Origin: Actinacidiphila oryziradicis
Lineage (GTDB): Bacteria > Actinomycetota > Actinomycetes > Streptomycetales > Streptomycetaceae
Reading direction: 5' to 3'
Length of the DNA: 64,000 nt
Assembly (NCBI RefSeq): GCF_005047355.1
Contig: NZ_SUMC01000009.1
Coordinates: forward strand, 1-64,000
Shown: in pieces, positions 8,695-16,738 of the stretch
How the letters are laid out: each line of letters starts with the position of its first letter
How positions within the stretch are numbered: position 1 is the first letter of the stretch
Position numbers and translations under genes: made by a program
Notes under the pieces: generated by a model
Database searches by the model: none
The model's input: the letters and a program-made list of their open reading frames with translations, nothing else
Told to the model about the DNA's origin: nothing

Positions 8695-8788
8695 TAGGAC
8701 GATAGGTAGAGATGAAAAGCGTTGCCATTTTTTTGACCGTCCTTGGAGGCGCTTCGGTGTGGCGCGGTGGAACACATGCAGAAGTCGC

Positions 8789-8802
8789 CATATCCTAATG
8801 TG
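8789..8802. promoter_or_regulatory. ArsR-type operator, copy 1
   Basis: CATATCCTAATGTG has arms CATAT/ATGTG around CCTA. It shares CTAATGTG and the 5-4-5 layout with the site at the start of the ArsR gene (CACATGCTAATGTG at 9248). It lies 60 bp before the His-rich gene, so that gene is probably repressed by the same sensor. Confidence 0.55.
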
Positions 8803-8861
8803 GCAATACATTGACCGGTCCGGTCGCCGGCCTTCCGGCGGCCCGAGTGAGGAGTTCGACC

Positions 8862-9164
8862 ATGTCCACTGCTGCTGACCACCGCCCCCACGCCGGTCAT
8901 GCGCACGTCCACGGTGACGGCTGCGGTCACGTCGCGGTCCCGCATGGCGATCACACCGACTATGCGCACGACGGCCACATCCACCGCGTGCACGACGACC
9001 ATGTAGACGAGTGCGCGGGAGCGGAGCACTCGGTCCACGAGGGGCACTCCCATGAGCACGGCCCGCAGTGTGGGCATGTCGCCGTGCCGCACGACGACCA
9101 TATGGACTACGCGCACGACGGGCACCGTCACGCGGCTCACCAGGACCACTGGGACGACCACTGA
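8862..9164 (+). CDS. His-rich small protein with two metal-binding repeats
   Basis: This 100-residue product has about a quarter histidine. It contains two homologous blocks, HVHGDGCGHVAVPHGDHTDYAHDGHIH and HEHGPQCGHVAVPHDDHMDYAHDGHRH, each with one Cys and many His/Asp, which suggests Zn/Ni/Co chelation in the cytosol (no signal peptide). The start ATG at 8862 has GAGGAG 8 nt upstream. The following gene is an ArsR/SmtB metal sensor, and the two share an operator motif. A zinc storage or chaperone role is inferred. Confidence 0.75.
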   Translation: MSTAADHRPHAGHAHVHGDGCGHVAVPHGDHTDYAHDGHIHRVHDDHVDECAGAEHSVHEGHSHEHGPQCGHVAVPHDDHMDYAHDGHRHAAHQDHWDDH

Positions 9165-9176
9165 CCGTCCCCGGCG

Positions 9177-9231
9177 GAGACAAACCGGCAGGCAAACCGG
9201 CGCAGACAAACCGGCAGGCAAACCGGCCGAC
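9177..9231. repeat. Short tandem repeat between the His-rich gene and arsR
   Basis: The unit GACAAACCGGCAGGCAAACC plus GGC appears twice in succession, each itself made of two CAAACCGGC copies. It is non-coding, located just after the His-rich gene, and may be a slippage-prone spacer. Confidence 0.75.
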
Positions 9232-9247
9232 AACTGAAAGTCGTTCT

Positions 9248-9269
9248 CACATGCTAATGTGCGCATGTG
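9248..9269. promoter_or_regulatory. ArsR-type operator, copy 2, overlapping the arsR start
   Basis: A 7-bp inverted repeat, CACATGC and GCATGTG separated by 8 bp, overlaps the GTG start at 9267. A nested 5-4-5 repeat CACAT/ATGTG is the part shared with 8789-8802. TAATGT inside it could serve as a -10 for a leaderless transcript. This implies autorepression. Confidence 0.6.
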
Positions 9270-9572
9270 ACGACAACCTCATCCCCGGAGGAACCCATAC
9301 AGGCCTTGCAGGCTGCCAGCGAGCTTCTGCGCGCGCTGGCTTCGCCCGTCCGGCTGGGCATAGTCAGCGAGCTGTCCGGGGGTAGCAAGCATGTCCATGA
9401 ACTCGTCACCGCCCTCGGCGTGAGCCAGCCCCTGGTCTCCCAGCACCTCCGCGTGCTGCGCTCCTCGCGGATCGTCGCCGCCCGCCGCCATGCCCGCGAG
9501 ATCGAGTACTCGCTCTCCGACAACCACGTCGCCCATATCGTCCTGGACGCGATCCGGCACGCCCAGGAGTAG
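9267..9572 (+). CDS. ArsR/SmtB-family metal-sensing repressor
   Basis: A 101-residue winged-helix repressor. The ALASPVRLGIVSEL helix and HTH (HELVTALGVSQPLVSQHLRVLRSSRIV) are intact. The C-terminal helix reads DNHVAHIVLDAIRHAQE. Aligned with CzrA it gives Asp84, His86, His97 and Glu in place of His100, the alpha-5 zinc/cobalt site with one substitution. The GTG start lies within its own operator and has no clear ribosome binding site, consistent with leaderless translation. It probably controls the preceding His-rich gene. Confidence 0.85.
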   Translation: MTTTSSPEEPIQALQAASELLRALASPVRLGIVSELSGGSKHVHELVTALGVSQPLVSQHLRVLRSSRIVAARRHAREIEYSLSDNHVAHIVLDAIRHAQE

Positions 9573-9915
9573 CGGGGCGCCCGGACAGCACCGGACTACC
9601 CGCCCGCGGCGACCGACGCCGCGCCCAGGTGAACACCCTGTGAAGCCCGCGGTCAGGTCCTGCCGCAGCGGCCCGGAGACGGCTTGCGGCTCAGCCGCCG
9701 CGGAGTTCCGGTCACAGGTGAGGAGAGACGCGGTGCGGCCAGGGAGCTGGAGACGACCCTGCGGCCGCCCGGGGCCGGCCCGAAGGACCGGCCGTGCGAG
9801 CTGGCCGTCGGCCTCGCCCGCTCGGCCGCCACCCGACTGCCGTCCACCTGACAGGGTGCTTCCCGGGTTTTCAGGTTCTTGGGTTCTGGGTTCTGGGTTC
9901 TCGCGTTCTTGGGTT
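9573..9915. other. Gap with possible coding debris and a GGGTTCT microrepeat
   Basis: No complete gene is visible. A plus-strand frame ending at 9851 (LETTLRPPGAGPKDRPCELAVGLARSAATRLPST) has GC3 bias but no start and may be a remnant. From 9868 to 9918 the motif GGTTCT/GGGTTCT recurs about six times just beyond the lipoprotein stop. Confidence 0.5.
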
Positions 9916-10395
9916 CTACCGATTGGGAGAGAAGACGAGAACGGCTGTCCCGTGCTTGATCGACTTCACCTGAATGGTCAGTCCGTTGAGTGTGCAGACG
10001 CCGCCCGGGCCGGTCTGGGCGCCCAGGAAGATGCCAGGCCCGGTGGCCGTCATCGACACGTCATCGGCAGTGATCCGCGTGATCGAGACCCTATTGATCC
10101 CGAACCGGTGGTCGACGGCGAAGCCCGTGGGCTTCGATACGGCGAGTTCGCACCTCCCGTCGAAGCACGCCCTGACATCGGACCCGGCGGCGGCCGTTGT
10201 CGCCGTGGCGGATCGCGTGGTGGAAGCGGCAGGAGACGTTTCACTGGTCTTCCGCAGGGCGCTCGTGGCCGACTCGCTCCGGCCTGCCCGCCCGGCGCCG
10301 TCGATCTGGTCTGCCGAGCCGCAGCCGAGCAGGCCCACCAAGGCCAGCGTAACCACGGCGGCCGCGGCAGTGCCCCGGTACATGCGTACGTTCAT
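9916..10395 (-). CDS. Secreted lipoprotein of unknown function
   Basis: A 159-residue precursor. The ATG at 10395 has AAGGAG 9 nt upstream. A basic n-region, a hydrophobic stretch (AAAAVVTLALVGLLGC) and a lipobox LLGC near residue 25 indicate lipid anchoring. A Ser/Thr/Ala-rich linker follows, then a compact beta-rich domain with two cysteine pairs (VRACFDGRCEL and GGVCTLNG). I do not recognise the domain. It is divergent from the paaK-like gene, sharing about 235 bp of control region. Confidence 0.75.
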   Translation of the reverse strand: MNVRMYRGTAAAAVVTLALVGLLGCGSADQIDGAGRAGRSESATSALRKTSETSPAASTTRSATATTAAAGSDVRACFDGRCELAVSKPTGFAVDHRFGINRVSITRITADDVSMTATGPGIFLGAQTGPGGVCTLNGLTIQVKSIKHGTAVLVFSPNR

Positions 10396-10631
10396 GCGTC
10401 GAACTCCTTGTCGCCAAGCGGTCATCCGGTCCGGCATGTCTAACGGAACGGCCTGGGGACGGGGCCCCGGCCATTCGGGGAAAAGTGGTGGAAGGGGTGT
10501 GCGGCGGAGGGGGCCGTGCACCCCGGAGGAACTCGACGGAGCAGGCAGGGAGACCGATGATGAACAGCGGTGACAGTCTCGCGCGGGGCGCTGCGCCCGC
10601 CTCGCATTAGGAACGGTCTGGAGGAATCACG

Positions 10632-11978
10632 ATGAGCAGCAATCGGACCGCCCCGGCAGTCCCCGGGCGCCGACTGGGCACCCCGCTCCCGGCCGGGCTC
10701 CTCGACGCCGGTGAGCGGATGAGCCGACCGGAGCTGAGGCAGCATCAGCTTACTCGCCTCCAGGCCACGCTGAAGCATGCGTACGGCAACGTCGAGCTGT
10801 ACCGCAGGAAGTTCGACGAGGCCGGGGTCAGCCCGCAGGACTGCCGCGGCCTGGACGATCTGGCCCGGTTCCCCTTCACCACCAAGGCCGATCTGCGGGA
10901 GAGTTACCCCTTCGGCATGCTCGCCGTCCCCATGGCCGACGTCCGCCGTATCCACGCCTCCAGCGGCACCACCGGCCGCCCGACCGTCGTCGGCTACACC
11001 GAGAACGATCTGTCGATGTGGGCCGATGTCGTAGCCCGCTCCATCCGCGCCGCGGGCGGCCGCCCCGGCCACAAGGTGCACATCTCTTACGGGTACGGGC
11101 TGTTCACCGGCGGCCTCGGCGCGCACTATGGCGCCGAGCGGGCCGGCTGCACCGTCATCCCCGCCTCCGGTGGTATGACCGCCCGCCAGGTACAGATCAT
11201 CCAGGATTTCAGGCCCGAGATCATCATGGTCACCCCCTCCTACATGCTCACTCTGCTCGACGAGTTCGAGCGCCAGGGCATCGACCCGCGCACCACCTCC
11301 CTGGAGGTCGGAATCTTCGGCGCCGAACCATGGACCGAGGAGATGCGCCGCGAGATCGAGGACCGCCTGGACATCCACGCCGTCGACATCTACGGCCTCT
11401 CCGAGGTCATCGGCCCCGGCGTGGCCCAGGAGTGCGTGGAGACCAAGGACGGCCTGCACGTCTGGGAGGACCACTTCTACCCCGAGATCGTGGACCCGCT
11501 CACCGACGAGGTGATGGCCGGCGGCGAGGCCGGCGAACTGGTCCTCACCTCACTCACCAAAGAGGCGCTGCCCGTCATCCGCTATCGCTCCCGGGACCTG
11601 ACCCGGCTGCTGCCCGGCACCGCCCGCCCCGCCTTCCGCCGGATCGAGAAGATCTCCGGCCGTTGCGACGACATGATCATCCTGCGCGGGGTGAATGTCT
11701 TCCCGAGCCAGATCGAGGAGATCGTGCTGCGCGCCACGGGCGTCGCGCCGCACTTCCAGCTGCAACTGACCCGCCGGGGCCGCATGGACCACATGACCGT
11801 CATCGCCGAGGCCCGCCCCGGCACCGGCCCGGAACAGCGGGAGGCCGCCGCCTCGGCGATCGCCAGGGGCGTCAAGGACGGCGTTGGGATCACCGTCGAC
11901 GTGGCGATCGTCGACCCCGACACCCTGGAACGGTCCGTCGGCAAGATCCGCCGGGTCAAAGATCTGCGCGAGCAGTGA
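10632..11978 (+). CDS. paaK: Phenylacetate-CoA ligase-type adenylate-forming enzyme
   Basis: 448 residues. Members activate an aryl acid with ATP and CoA. Motifs are the P-loop-like HASSGTTGRPTVVGYT (about 108-123), the acceptor motif DIYGLSEVIGPG, and ELVLTSLTKEALPVIRYRSRDLT. The PaaK C-terminal domain contains RCDDMIILRGVNVFPSQIEE and a terminal GKIRRVKDL with the catalytic lysine. The start is the ATG at 10632 with GGAGG 8 nt upstream. No other paa genes are near, so the substrate could be another arylacetate. Confidence 0.88.
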   Translation: MSSNRTAPAVPGRRLGTPLPAGLLDAGERMSRPELRQHQLTRLQATLKHAYGNVELYRRKFDEAGVSPQDCRGLDDLARFPFTTKADLRESYPFGMLAVPMADVRRIHASSGTTGRPTVVGYTENDLSMWADVVARSIRAAGGRPGHKVHISYGYGLFTGGLGAHYGAERAGCTVIPASGGMTARQVQIIQDFRPEIIMVTPSYMLTLLDEFERQGIDPRTTSLEVGIFGAEPWTEEMRREIEDRLDIHAVDIYGLSEVIGPGVAQECVETKDGLHVWEDHFYPEIVDPLTDEVMAGGEAGELVLTSLTKEALPVIRYRSRDLTRLLPGTARPAFRRIEKISGRCDDMIILRGVNVFPSQIEEIVLRATGVAPHFQLQLTRRGRMDHMTVIAEARPGTGPEQREAAASAIARGVKDGVGITVDVAIVDPDTLERSVGKIRRVKDLREQ

Positions 11979-11985
11979 TCCCGGC

Positions 11986-12110
11986 TCAGGCGATCCAGAC
12001 GGCGATTCCGCCCATGACCATGAGAGTGATCACCAGCTGGGCAACCATGCGGCGGGGCGGCTTGTTTTCCTTGCGTTTGCCGCGCTCTTCCTGATCGAGG
12101 GCAAGTCGGG
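11986..12110 (-). CDS. Small membrane-anchored protein fragment
   Basis: The minus strand encodes LWWLSPNQKECARLALDQEERGKRKENKPPRRMVAQLVITLMVMGGIAVWIA, with one C-terminal membrane helix preceded by a basic stretch. Codon bias supports coding, but I see no start codon with a ribosome binding site. The segment upstream reads plausibly on the opposite strand, so it may be truncated. Function is unknown. Confidence 0.4.
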
Positions 12111-12149
12111 CACATTCCTTCTGGTTCGGCGACAGCCACCACAGCGCCC

Positions 12150-12316
12150 GGCAGCCCGGCGCCGCCCACGACGCCTGGACCCGGGCCCTGGCCATTACCG
12201 TCGCACTCGGCCTGCCCGACGACGACCCCCTCCGCACCACGATCCGCCACCGCCTCAGCTCGGCGGCCACCCCTGGCATGCCCTCCGGGATGCCCTCCGG
12301 CCACACCCCGGTCTGA
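12150..12316 (+). pseudogene. C-terminal coding remnant
   Basis: The frame ending at 12316 reads AHDAWTRALAITVALGLPDDDPLRTTIRHRLSSAATPGMP with high GC3, but has no start or upstream domain. It abuts the truncated minus-strand segment at 11986-12110, so two genes seem to have been joined by deletion. Confidence 0.3.
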
Positions 12317-12496
12317 CGATCGGGCGCCGTGAGCACGATGGCCGCGTCGCCCATGACGCTCATTGCGATGTCGCCTCTCGCTGTCGGCAACACGTGGCGA
12401 AATTGGTCGCTGCCATCTGTCCATACCGGCCGCCGCCGTTCGTCCTTACAGTGGAGTCGGCGATTCGGCGCCGACCCGGATCCAAGGAGCGACCCC

Positions 12497-12841
12497 ATGC
12501 CCACCTACATCGCCCTCACCTACACCGCTGATGTCGATTGGACCCGGCCGGAGTACGCCGAGGAGATGAAGGAGTACGCCGCCTTCGGCCAGGCGGCCGC
12601 AGCCATCATGAAGGGTGGCCACGCGCTGTACCCCACCGCGACCGCCACCACCGTGCGGGTGCCTGACGGCAAGGGCGGGGATGTGATCACCAGCGACGGC
12701 CCGTACGCCGAGACCAAAGAGGCGCTGACCGGCTTCTACGTCCTGGAGTGTGCCGACCTCGACGAGGCAATCGCGACGGCGGCGAAGATCCCGGCGGCCT
12801 GGAACGGGGCAGTCGAGGTCCGCCCGGTCGTCCAGTTCTGA
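12497..12841 (+). CDS. YCII/DGPF-domain protein partnered with an ECF42 sigma factor
   Basis: A 114-residue single-domain protein with the ferredoxin-like YCII fold (IALTYTADVDWTRPEYAEEMKEYAAF ... VITSDGPYAETKEALTGFYVLECADLDEAIATAAKIP ... VEVRPVVQF). The start ATG at 12497 has AAGGAG 10 nt upstream. DGPF proteins are characteristically encoded beside ECF42 sigma factors and are often their targets, and the next gene is such a sigma factor. The enzymatic role of the family is not established. Confidence 0.88.
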   Translation: MPTYIALTYTADVDWTRPEYAEEMKEYAAFGQAAAAIMKGGHALYPTATATTVRVPDGKGGDVITSDGPYAETKEALTGFYVLECADLDEAIATAAKIPAAWNGAVEVRPVVQF

Positions 12842-12890
12842 CGGTTCTGAAGTTCTGACGGTTCTGACAACGAGTGGCGGACGACGGACG

Positions 12891-14159
12891 ATGAGCGCCG
12901 GTGACGCGGTGGCACAACTGGTACGCGAGGAAGGCACTCGTGTACTGGCCACCCTGGTACGCGTCACCGGCAGCATCGACCTGGCCGAGGACGCGGCACA
13001 GGACGCCGTCGTCCGCGCGTTGGAGACCTGGCCGCGCGACGGCGTGCCGGACGACCCTCGCGCCTGGCTCGTGGTCGCCGCGAAGCGGCGGGCAATCGAC
13101 ATCATCCGCCGCGAGGCGCGGCGGGCGGGAAAGGAGGCGAGGGCGATGGCCTTCCCCGACCCCGCTGCCGACCCCGCTGCCGGGCCGGAGCCACCCGAGG
13201 TCGTCCGGGACGACCTGTTGCGGCTGGTCTTCACCTGTTGTCACCCGTGCCTGGCTCTGGAGGCGCAGGTCGCGCTCGCGCTGCGGACGCTGGGCGGGCT
13301 GACCACGGCGGAGGTCGCCCGCGGCCTGATGGTGCCCGAAGCGACCATGGCCAAGCGGCTCACCCGGGCGAAACAGAAGATCGCGCAGGCAAAGATCCCC
13401 TACCGGATCCCCGCCGCCGAGGAGCTACCCGGCCGGCTGGCCGGGGTCGCGGCCACGGTCTACCTGATCTTCAACGAGGGCTACGCGGCGGGCGCCGGCG
13501 CAGGCATCGTCCGATCCGCCCTGACGTGCGAAGCGATCCGACTGGCCCGATTGCTGGCCGAACTGATGCCCGACGAGCCGACGGTGCTCGGACTGCTCGC
13601 GCTCCTGCTGCTCCACGACGCCCGGAACCCCGCCCGCATCGACACCGAAGGCCGACCGGTGCTCCTGGCCGGCCAGAACCGCACCCGCTGGAACACCGCC
13701 ATGATCAAGGAAGGCGTCGAGCTCGTCGGTACAGCCTTGCGGCGCCCTCCGGACCGCCCCGAGCCGTACGTGGTGCAGGCCGCGATCGCCGCCTGCCATG
13801 CGCTCGCCCCCTCCTACGCCGACACCCCCTGGGACGCCGTCGTTTCCTGGTACGACGTGCTGCTCACCGTGCACGACACCCCCGTCATCCGACTCAACCG
13901 TGCGGTGGCCGTGGCCGAACGAGACGGCCCCGCGGCCGGCCTCGCCCTGGTCGACGCGATCGACGGCCTGGAGACATACCCATGGTGGCACGCGACCCGC
14001 GCCGAACTGCTGCACCGCACGGGCCGCACCGATGCAGCACACGCCGCGTACCAACAGGCCCTCGCCCTCGAGATGAACGAACCGCAACGGGAACATCTGC
14101 GCCGCCGGATCACCGAACTACCTCTGAAGGGGCGCACACCGAGCGCTGTCCGGCCGTAG
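12891..14159 (+). CDS. ECF42-type RNA polymerase sigma factor with C-terminal extension
   Basis: 422 residues, about twice a minimal ECF sigma. Region 2 reads LAEDAAQDAVVRALETWPRDGVPDDPRAWLVVAAKRRAIDIIRRE. Region 4 reads VALALRTLGGLTTAEVARGLMVPEATMAKRLTRAKQKI. A long helical DUF6596/TPR-like C-terminus follows (VYLIFNEGYAAGAG ... LYDA-type repeats ... RLNRAVAVAERDGPAAGLALVDAI ... YHATRAELLHRTGRTDAAHAAYQQALAL), as in ECF42 proteins, which have no classical anti-sigma factor. The ATG at 12891 is 49 bp after the DGPF stop. Earlier in-frame starts would read into that gene. Confidence 0.88.
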   Translation: MSAGDAVAQLVREEGTRVLATLVRVTGSIDLAEDAAQDAVVRALETWPRDGVPDDPRAWLVVAAKRRAIDIIRREARRAGKEARAMAFPDPAADPAAGPEPPEVVRDDLLRLVFTCCHPCLALEAQVALALRTLGGLTTAEVARGLMVPEATMAKRLTRAKQKIAQAKIPYRIPAAEELPGRLAGVAATVYLIFNEGYAAGAGAGIVRSALTCEAIRLARLLAELMPDEPTVLGLLALLLLHDARNPARIDTEGRPVLLAGQNRTRWNTAMIKEGVELVGTALRRPPDRPEPYVVQAAIAACHALAPSYADTPWDAVVSWYDVLLTVHDTPVIRLNRAVAVAERDGPAAGLALVDAIDGLETYPWWHATRAELLHRTGRTDAAHAAYQQALALEMNEPQREHLRRRITELPLKGRTPSAVRP

Positions 14160-14174
14160 AGCAGGATACGGATC

Positions 14175-14660
14175 ATGCATGGTCTCCGTGACAGCTCCGA
14201 TCCCCGCCCAGTGTCGCTGGGCGAGTACCCCTGTTTGGACGAGGCTCTTGTCCTCCTCAACCGGGATCTGGCGGCGACGCTGCCGAAGCAGGAGCCCTTG
14301 CGGCTGATGGCTCTCCCTGGCTGGGAAGTTGACGGGCCGGAGAATGTCTACGTCGCCCTGGCCAATGGTGAGTGGCACGGCAACTCCCTGTACGAGGGCT
14401 CGGCGGAGGCCCTGGACGGTGCCCTGTGCGCCGTTGCCAACGCCGCGCAGGACACGGTCATGGAGCGGCTGTGGCGGGTGTGGCCGCTGTGCGCCGAGCA
14501 CGACATCGGCATGCATCTGCGGGAGGCGGACGGGCGGCTGTCCTGGTGGTGCGCGGGCGAGCGCGTGCGACGCGGGCCGGCCCACATTCGTGCGGCCGTG
14601 GGCGAACTCGACACTTTCGTCCGTCCGCGGCGTCCCAACCGCAAGAGACGGCGGTGTTGA
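14175..14660 (+). CDS. Hypothetical protein
   Basis: 161 residues with no recognised domain and no membrane helix. It contains a conserved-looking core (MALPGWEVDGPENVYVALANGEWHGNSLYEG, then ERLWRVWPLCAEHDIGMHLREADGRLSWWC) and a basic tail. The ATG at 14175 lies 15 bp after the sigma-factor stop, so it may be part of the same transcript. Third-position GC supports coding. Confidence 0.7.
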   Translation: MHGLRDSSDPRPVSLGEYPCLDEALVLLNRDLAATLPKQEPLRLMALPGWEVDGPENVYVALANGEWHGNSLYEGSAEALDGALCAVANAAQDTVMERLWRVWPLCAEHDIGMHLREADGRLSWWCAGERVRRGPAHIRAAVGELDTFVRPRRPNRKRRRC

Positions 14661-14787
14661 GCGGTACGTCGTTCGGGCTCGCCGGGCCGCAGAAGCGGTC
14701 TGCGACGATGGAACCGTTCGCCTCGTGGCGAGTGACGCCCGCGAGCGGTGTGGCGGGTGTCGGGCAATGGATGTGAGGTGCGGAACA

Positions 14788-16119
14788 GTGCCGGACAATG
14801 AGTCCCGTCGGTCCGATTCTGCCGGACGGCTGGTCGAGGCCGGGGCCGGGGCCGGGGCCGGGGCCGGGGCCGGGGGACAGGATTCCACCGTGCTCGGACC
14901 CCCGCTCCCTGGCGGCCAGGGGGCGGGGGGATCTGTCCCCTCTGCCGCGGTGGTTCCCGCAGGGCCTGCGGTACGGGCCCTGCGCCGATGGCTGGGCGGA
15001 TTTGTTGTCCTCGCCGTGCTCGTATTCCTGTTCTACCTGCCTTGGTGGGTGCTGCTGTCCTCGGGCGCGGGCTGGCCGTTCCCGGTCGTGCTGGGCGGCA
15101 GTGTTCTCTTCGGGGCCGCGTTCCTCGCTTTCCCGGTGATGATGGCTATGGGGCATGGGCACAGGCGGCTGGACTGGGCGGCTCGTATCGGCGACACCGT
15201 CCTCGGGGTGGTCTGGGTGCTGTTCGCCTGGTCGGTCCTGGGCAGCGTGCTGCGGCTCGCCCTGATTGTCCTTGGCGTCGGCAATCCGGCGCGGTCCAGG
15301 ATCGTGGCCGTTTTTGTGGCGGTGGTCGCGGTGGGACTCCTGGTGTGGGGATTCACCGAGGCGATGCGGGTGCCCCGGGTCAAGCGGGTGGATGTCACCG
15401 TCCCGCGGCTGGGCCGTGGTCTGGACGGGACGCGGGTCGTCGTTCTGGCCGACACCCACTACGGGCCGATCGACCGGGCCGGATGGTCGGCGAGGGTCGC
15501 GGATGTCGTCAACGGGCTGGACTCCGATGTCGTCTGTCACGCGGGCGACATCGCGGATGGCACGATTTCCCAGCGCCGGGAGCAGGCCGCGCCACTCGGG
15601 ACGATGCGGTCGCGGTTGGCCAAGGTGTACGTCACCGGCAACCACGAGTATTTCGGTGAGGCCCAGGGCTGGCTGGACCACATGGGGCAGCTGGGGTGGG
15701 AGTCGCTGCACAACCGCCATGTCGTCGTGGAGCGTGGCGGGGACAGGCTCGTTCTCGCGGGTGTGGATGACCGGACCGCGGCGTCCTCCGGACTGCCCGG
15801 CCACCGCGCAGACCTCGGCGGTGCGTTGGCGGGCGTGGATCCGGATCTGCCGGTCCTGCTCGTCGCCCACCAGCCCAAGCAGGTGGGGCAGGCCGTGAGC
15901 GCCGGGGTGGACCTGCAGGTCTCCGGGCACACCCATGGCGGGCAGATCTGGCCCTTCAACTTCCTCGTCCGGATCGATCAGCCGGTGGTGCACGGCCTGA
16001 GCCGGCACGGGGAGCGAACCCAGCTGTACACGACCCGGGGTGCCGGCTTCTGGGGACCGCCGTTCCGGATCTTCGCACCGAGCGAGATCACCCTCCTCAC
16101 GCTGCGGGCCTCGGCGTGA
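14788..16119 (+). CDS. Membrane-anchored metallophosphoesterase
   Basis: 443 residues. The GTG at 14788 gives MPDNESRRSDS. Next is a low-complexity GAGAGAG run encoded by GGGGCC repeats, then four membrane helices (about 70-205). The calcineurin-like phosphoesterase domain carries the metal ligands DTHYG, GDIADG, GNHEYF, and HxPK (VAHQPKQ) and GHTHGGQ. The order and spacing resemble YaeI/YkuE-type phosphoesterases. It probably hydrolyses a phosphodiester at the membrane; the substrate is unknown. Confidence 0.85.
   Translation: MPDNESRRSDSAGRLVEAGAGAGAGAGAGGQDSTVLGPPLPGGQGAGGSVPSAAVVPAGPAVRALRRWLGGFVVLAVLVFLFYLPWWVLLSSGAGWPFPVVLGGSVLFGAAFLAFPVMMAMGHGHRRLDWAARIGDTVLGVVWVLFAWSVLGSVLRLALIVLGVGNPARSRIVAVFVAVVAVGLLVWGFTEAMRVPRVKRVDVTVPRLGRGLDGTRVVVLADTHYGPIDRAGWSARVADVVNGLDSDVVCHAGDIADGTISQRREQAAPLGTMRSRLAKVYVTGNHEYFGEAQGWLDHMGQLGWESLHNRHVVVERGGDRLVLAGVDDRTAASSGLPGHRADLGGALAGVDPDLPVLLVAHQPKQVGQAVSAGVDLQVSGHTHGGQIWPFNFLVRIDQPVVHGLSRHGERTQLYTTRGAGFWGPPFRIFAPSEITLLTLRASA
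14838..14876. repeat. GGGGCC hexanucleotide repeat inside a coding region
   Basis: The unit GGGGCC is repeated five times in tandem with partial flanks. In frame it encodes alternating Gly-Ala. A shorter run of the same unit occurs at 52968-52994. The G-runs could form a G-quadruplex on the coding strand. Confidence 0.9.
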
Positions 16120-16738
16120 GGTACCGCTCGGGGTTCGATGAGTCGGCCACTGCGGCCAATCCTTTCTTCTCCGTCGGCCAGGATGTATTCCGGCTCCGCG
16201 TTCCGGCGGCAAGATATCGAACACACTCATCGATTTAAATGCGCGGCGAGACCTCTGCGGGGCGGTCTTCTAGCGGACACGAAGACCGATCGCAGGATAA
16301 TCCGATCAGCGCAACACCATTGAGCGACTTCATGAGCAGCCACTCGGTGAACGCCCCGGGAAGGGCGCCCGGACCCACCGAGCAATCAGTCTTGCGGTCA
16401 AAGCGGATCTGAGCTGCGTAGATTCCGCGCCCGACGCCCCAAGGGCCGGTCGATGCGGGCGGGTGAATTGGGTGCATATGCGTATTTTGTGAGGTCATCG
16501 GACTGGCCTGTCTGTGCCTGTCGCGGAGCGGTCGGGAAGCCTCAATGGCGTGCCGGGAGGTGATATACCTCTGGGAGTCGAGGGGGCACGGGGCCGGGGG
16601 ATTTCGCATGTACGCGTCTGTCTTAACTTCGGGCACAGCTATGCCCGCGCGCGATCATTCCTGGGTAATTTCTGTCGCTACCTGATCCGCTATTTATATT
16701 GTGCTGTACATGGCGTGCGGCACTGGGGGGAGTCAATC
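16120..16738. promoter_or_regulatory. Long control region upstream of the exopolysaccharide cluster
   Basis: 619 bp without a convincing gene and visibly more AT-rich than its surroundings, with TTAAAT, TATTTATATT and ATATGCGTATTTT. The last 60 bp before the ATG include TATTTATATTGTGCTG and a GGGGGGAG ribosome binding site. A minus-strand frame (16235-16636) is open but lacks codon bias or a recognisable motif. A long untranslated leader or several promoters is likely. Confidence 0.5.

Noticed and set aside
16235..16636. Minus-strand ORF in the long region before the exopolysaccharide cluster
   Set aside because: Codon third positions are not GC-biased, it contains many rare codons, and no start signal or family resemblance is seen.
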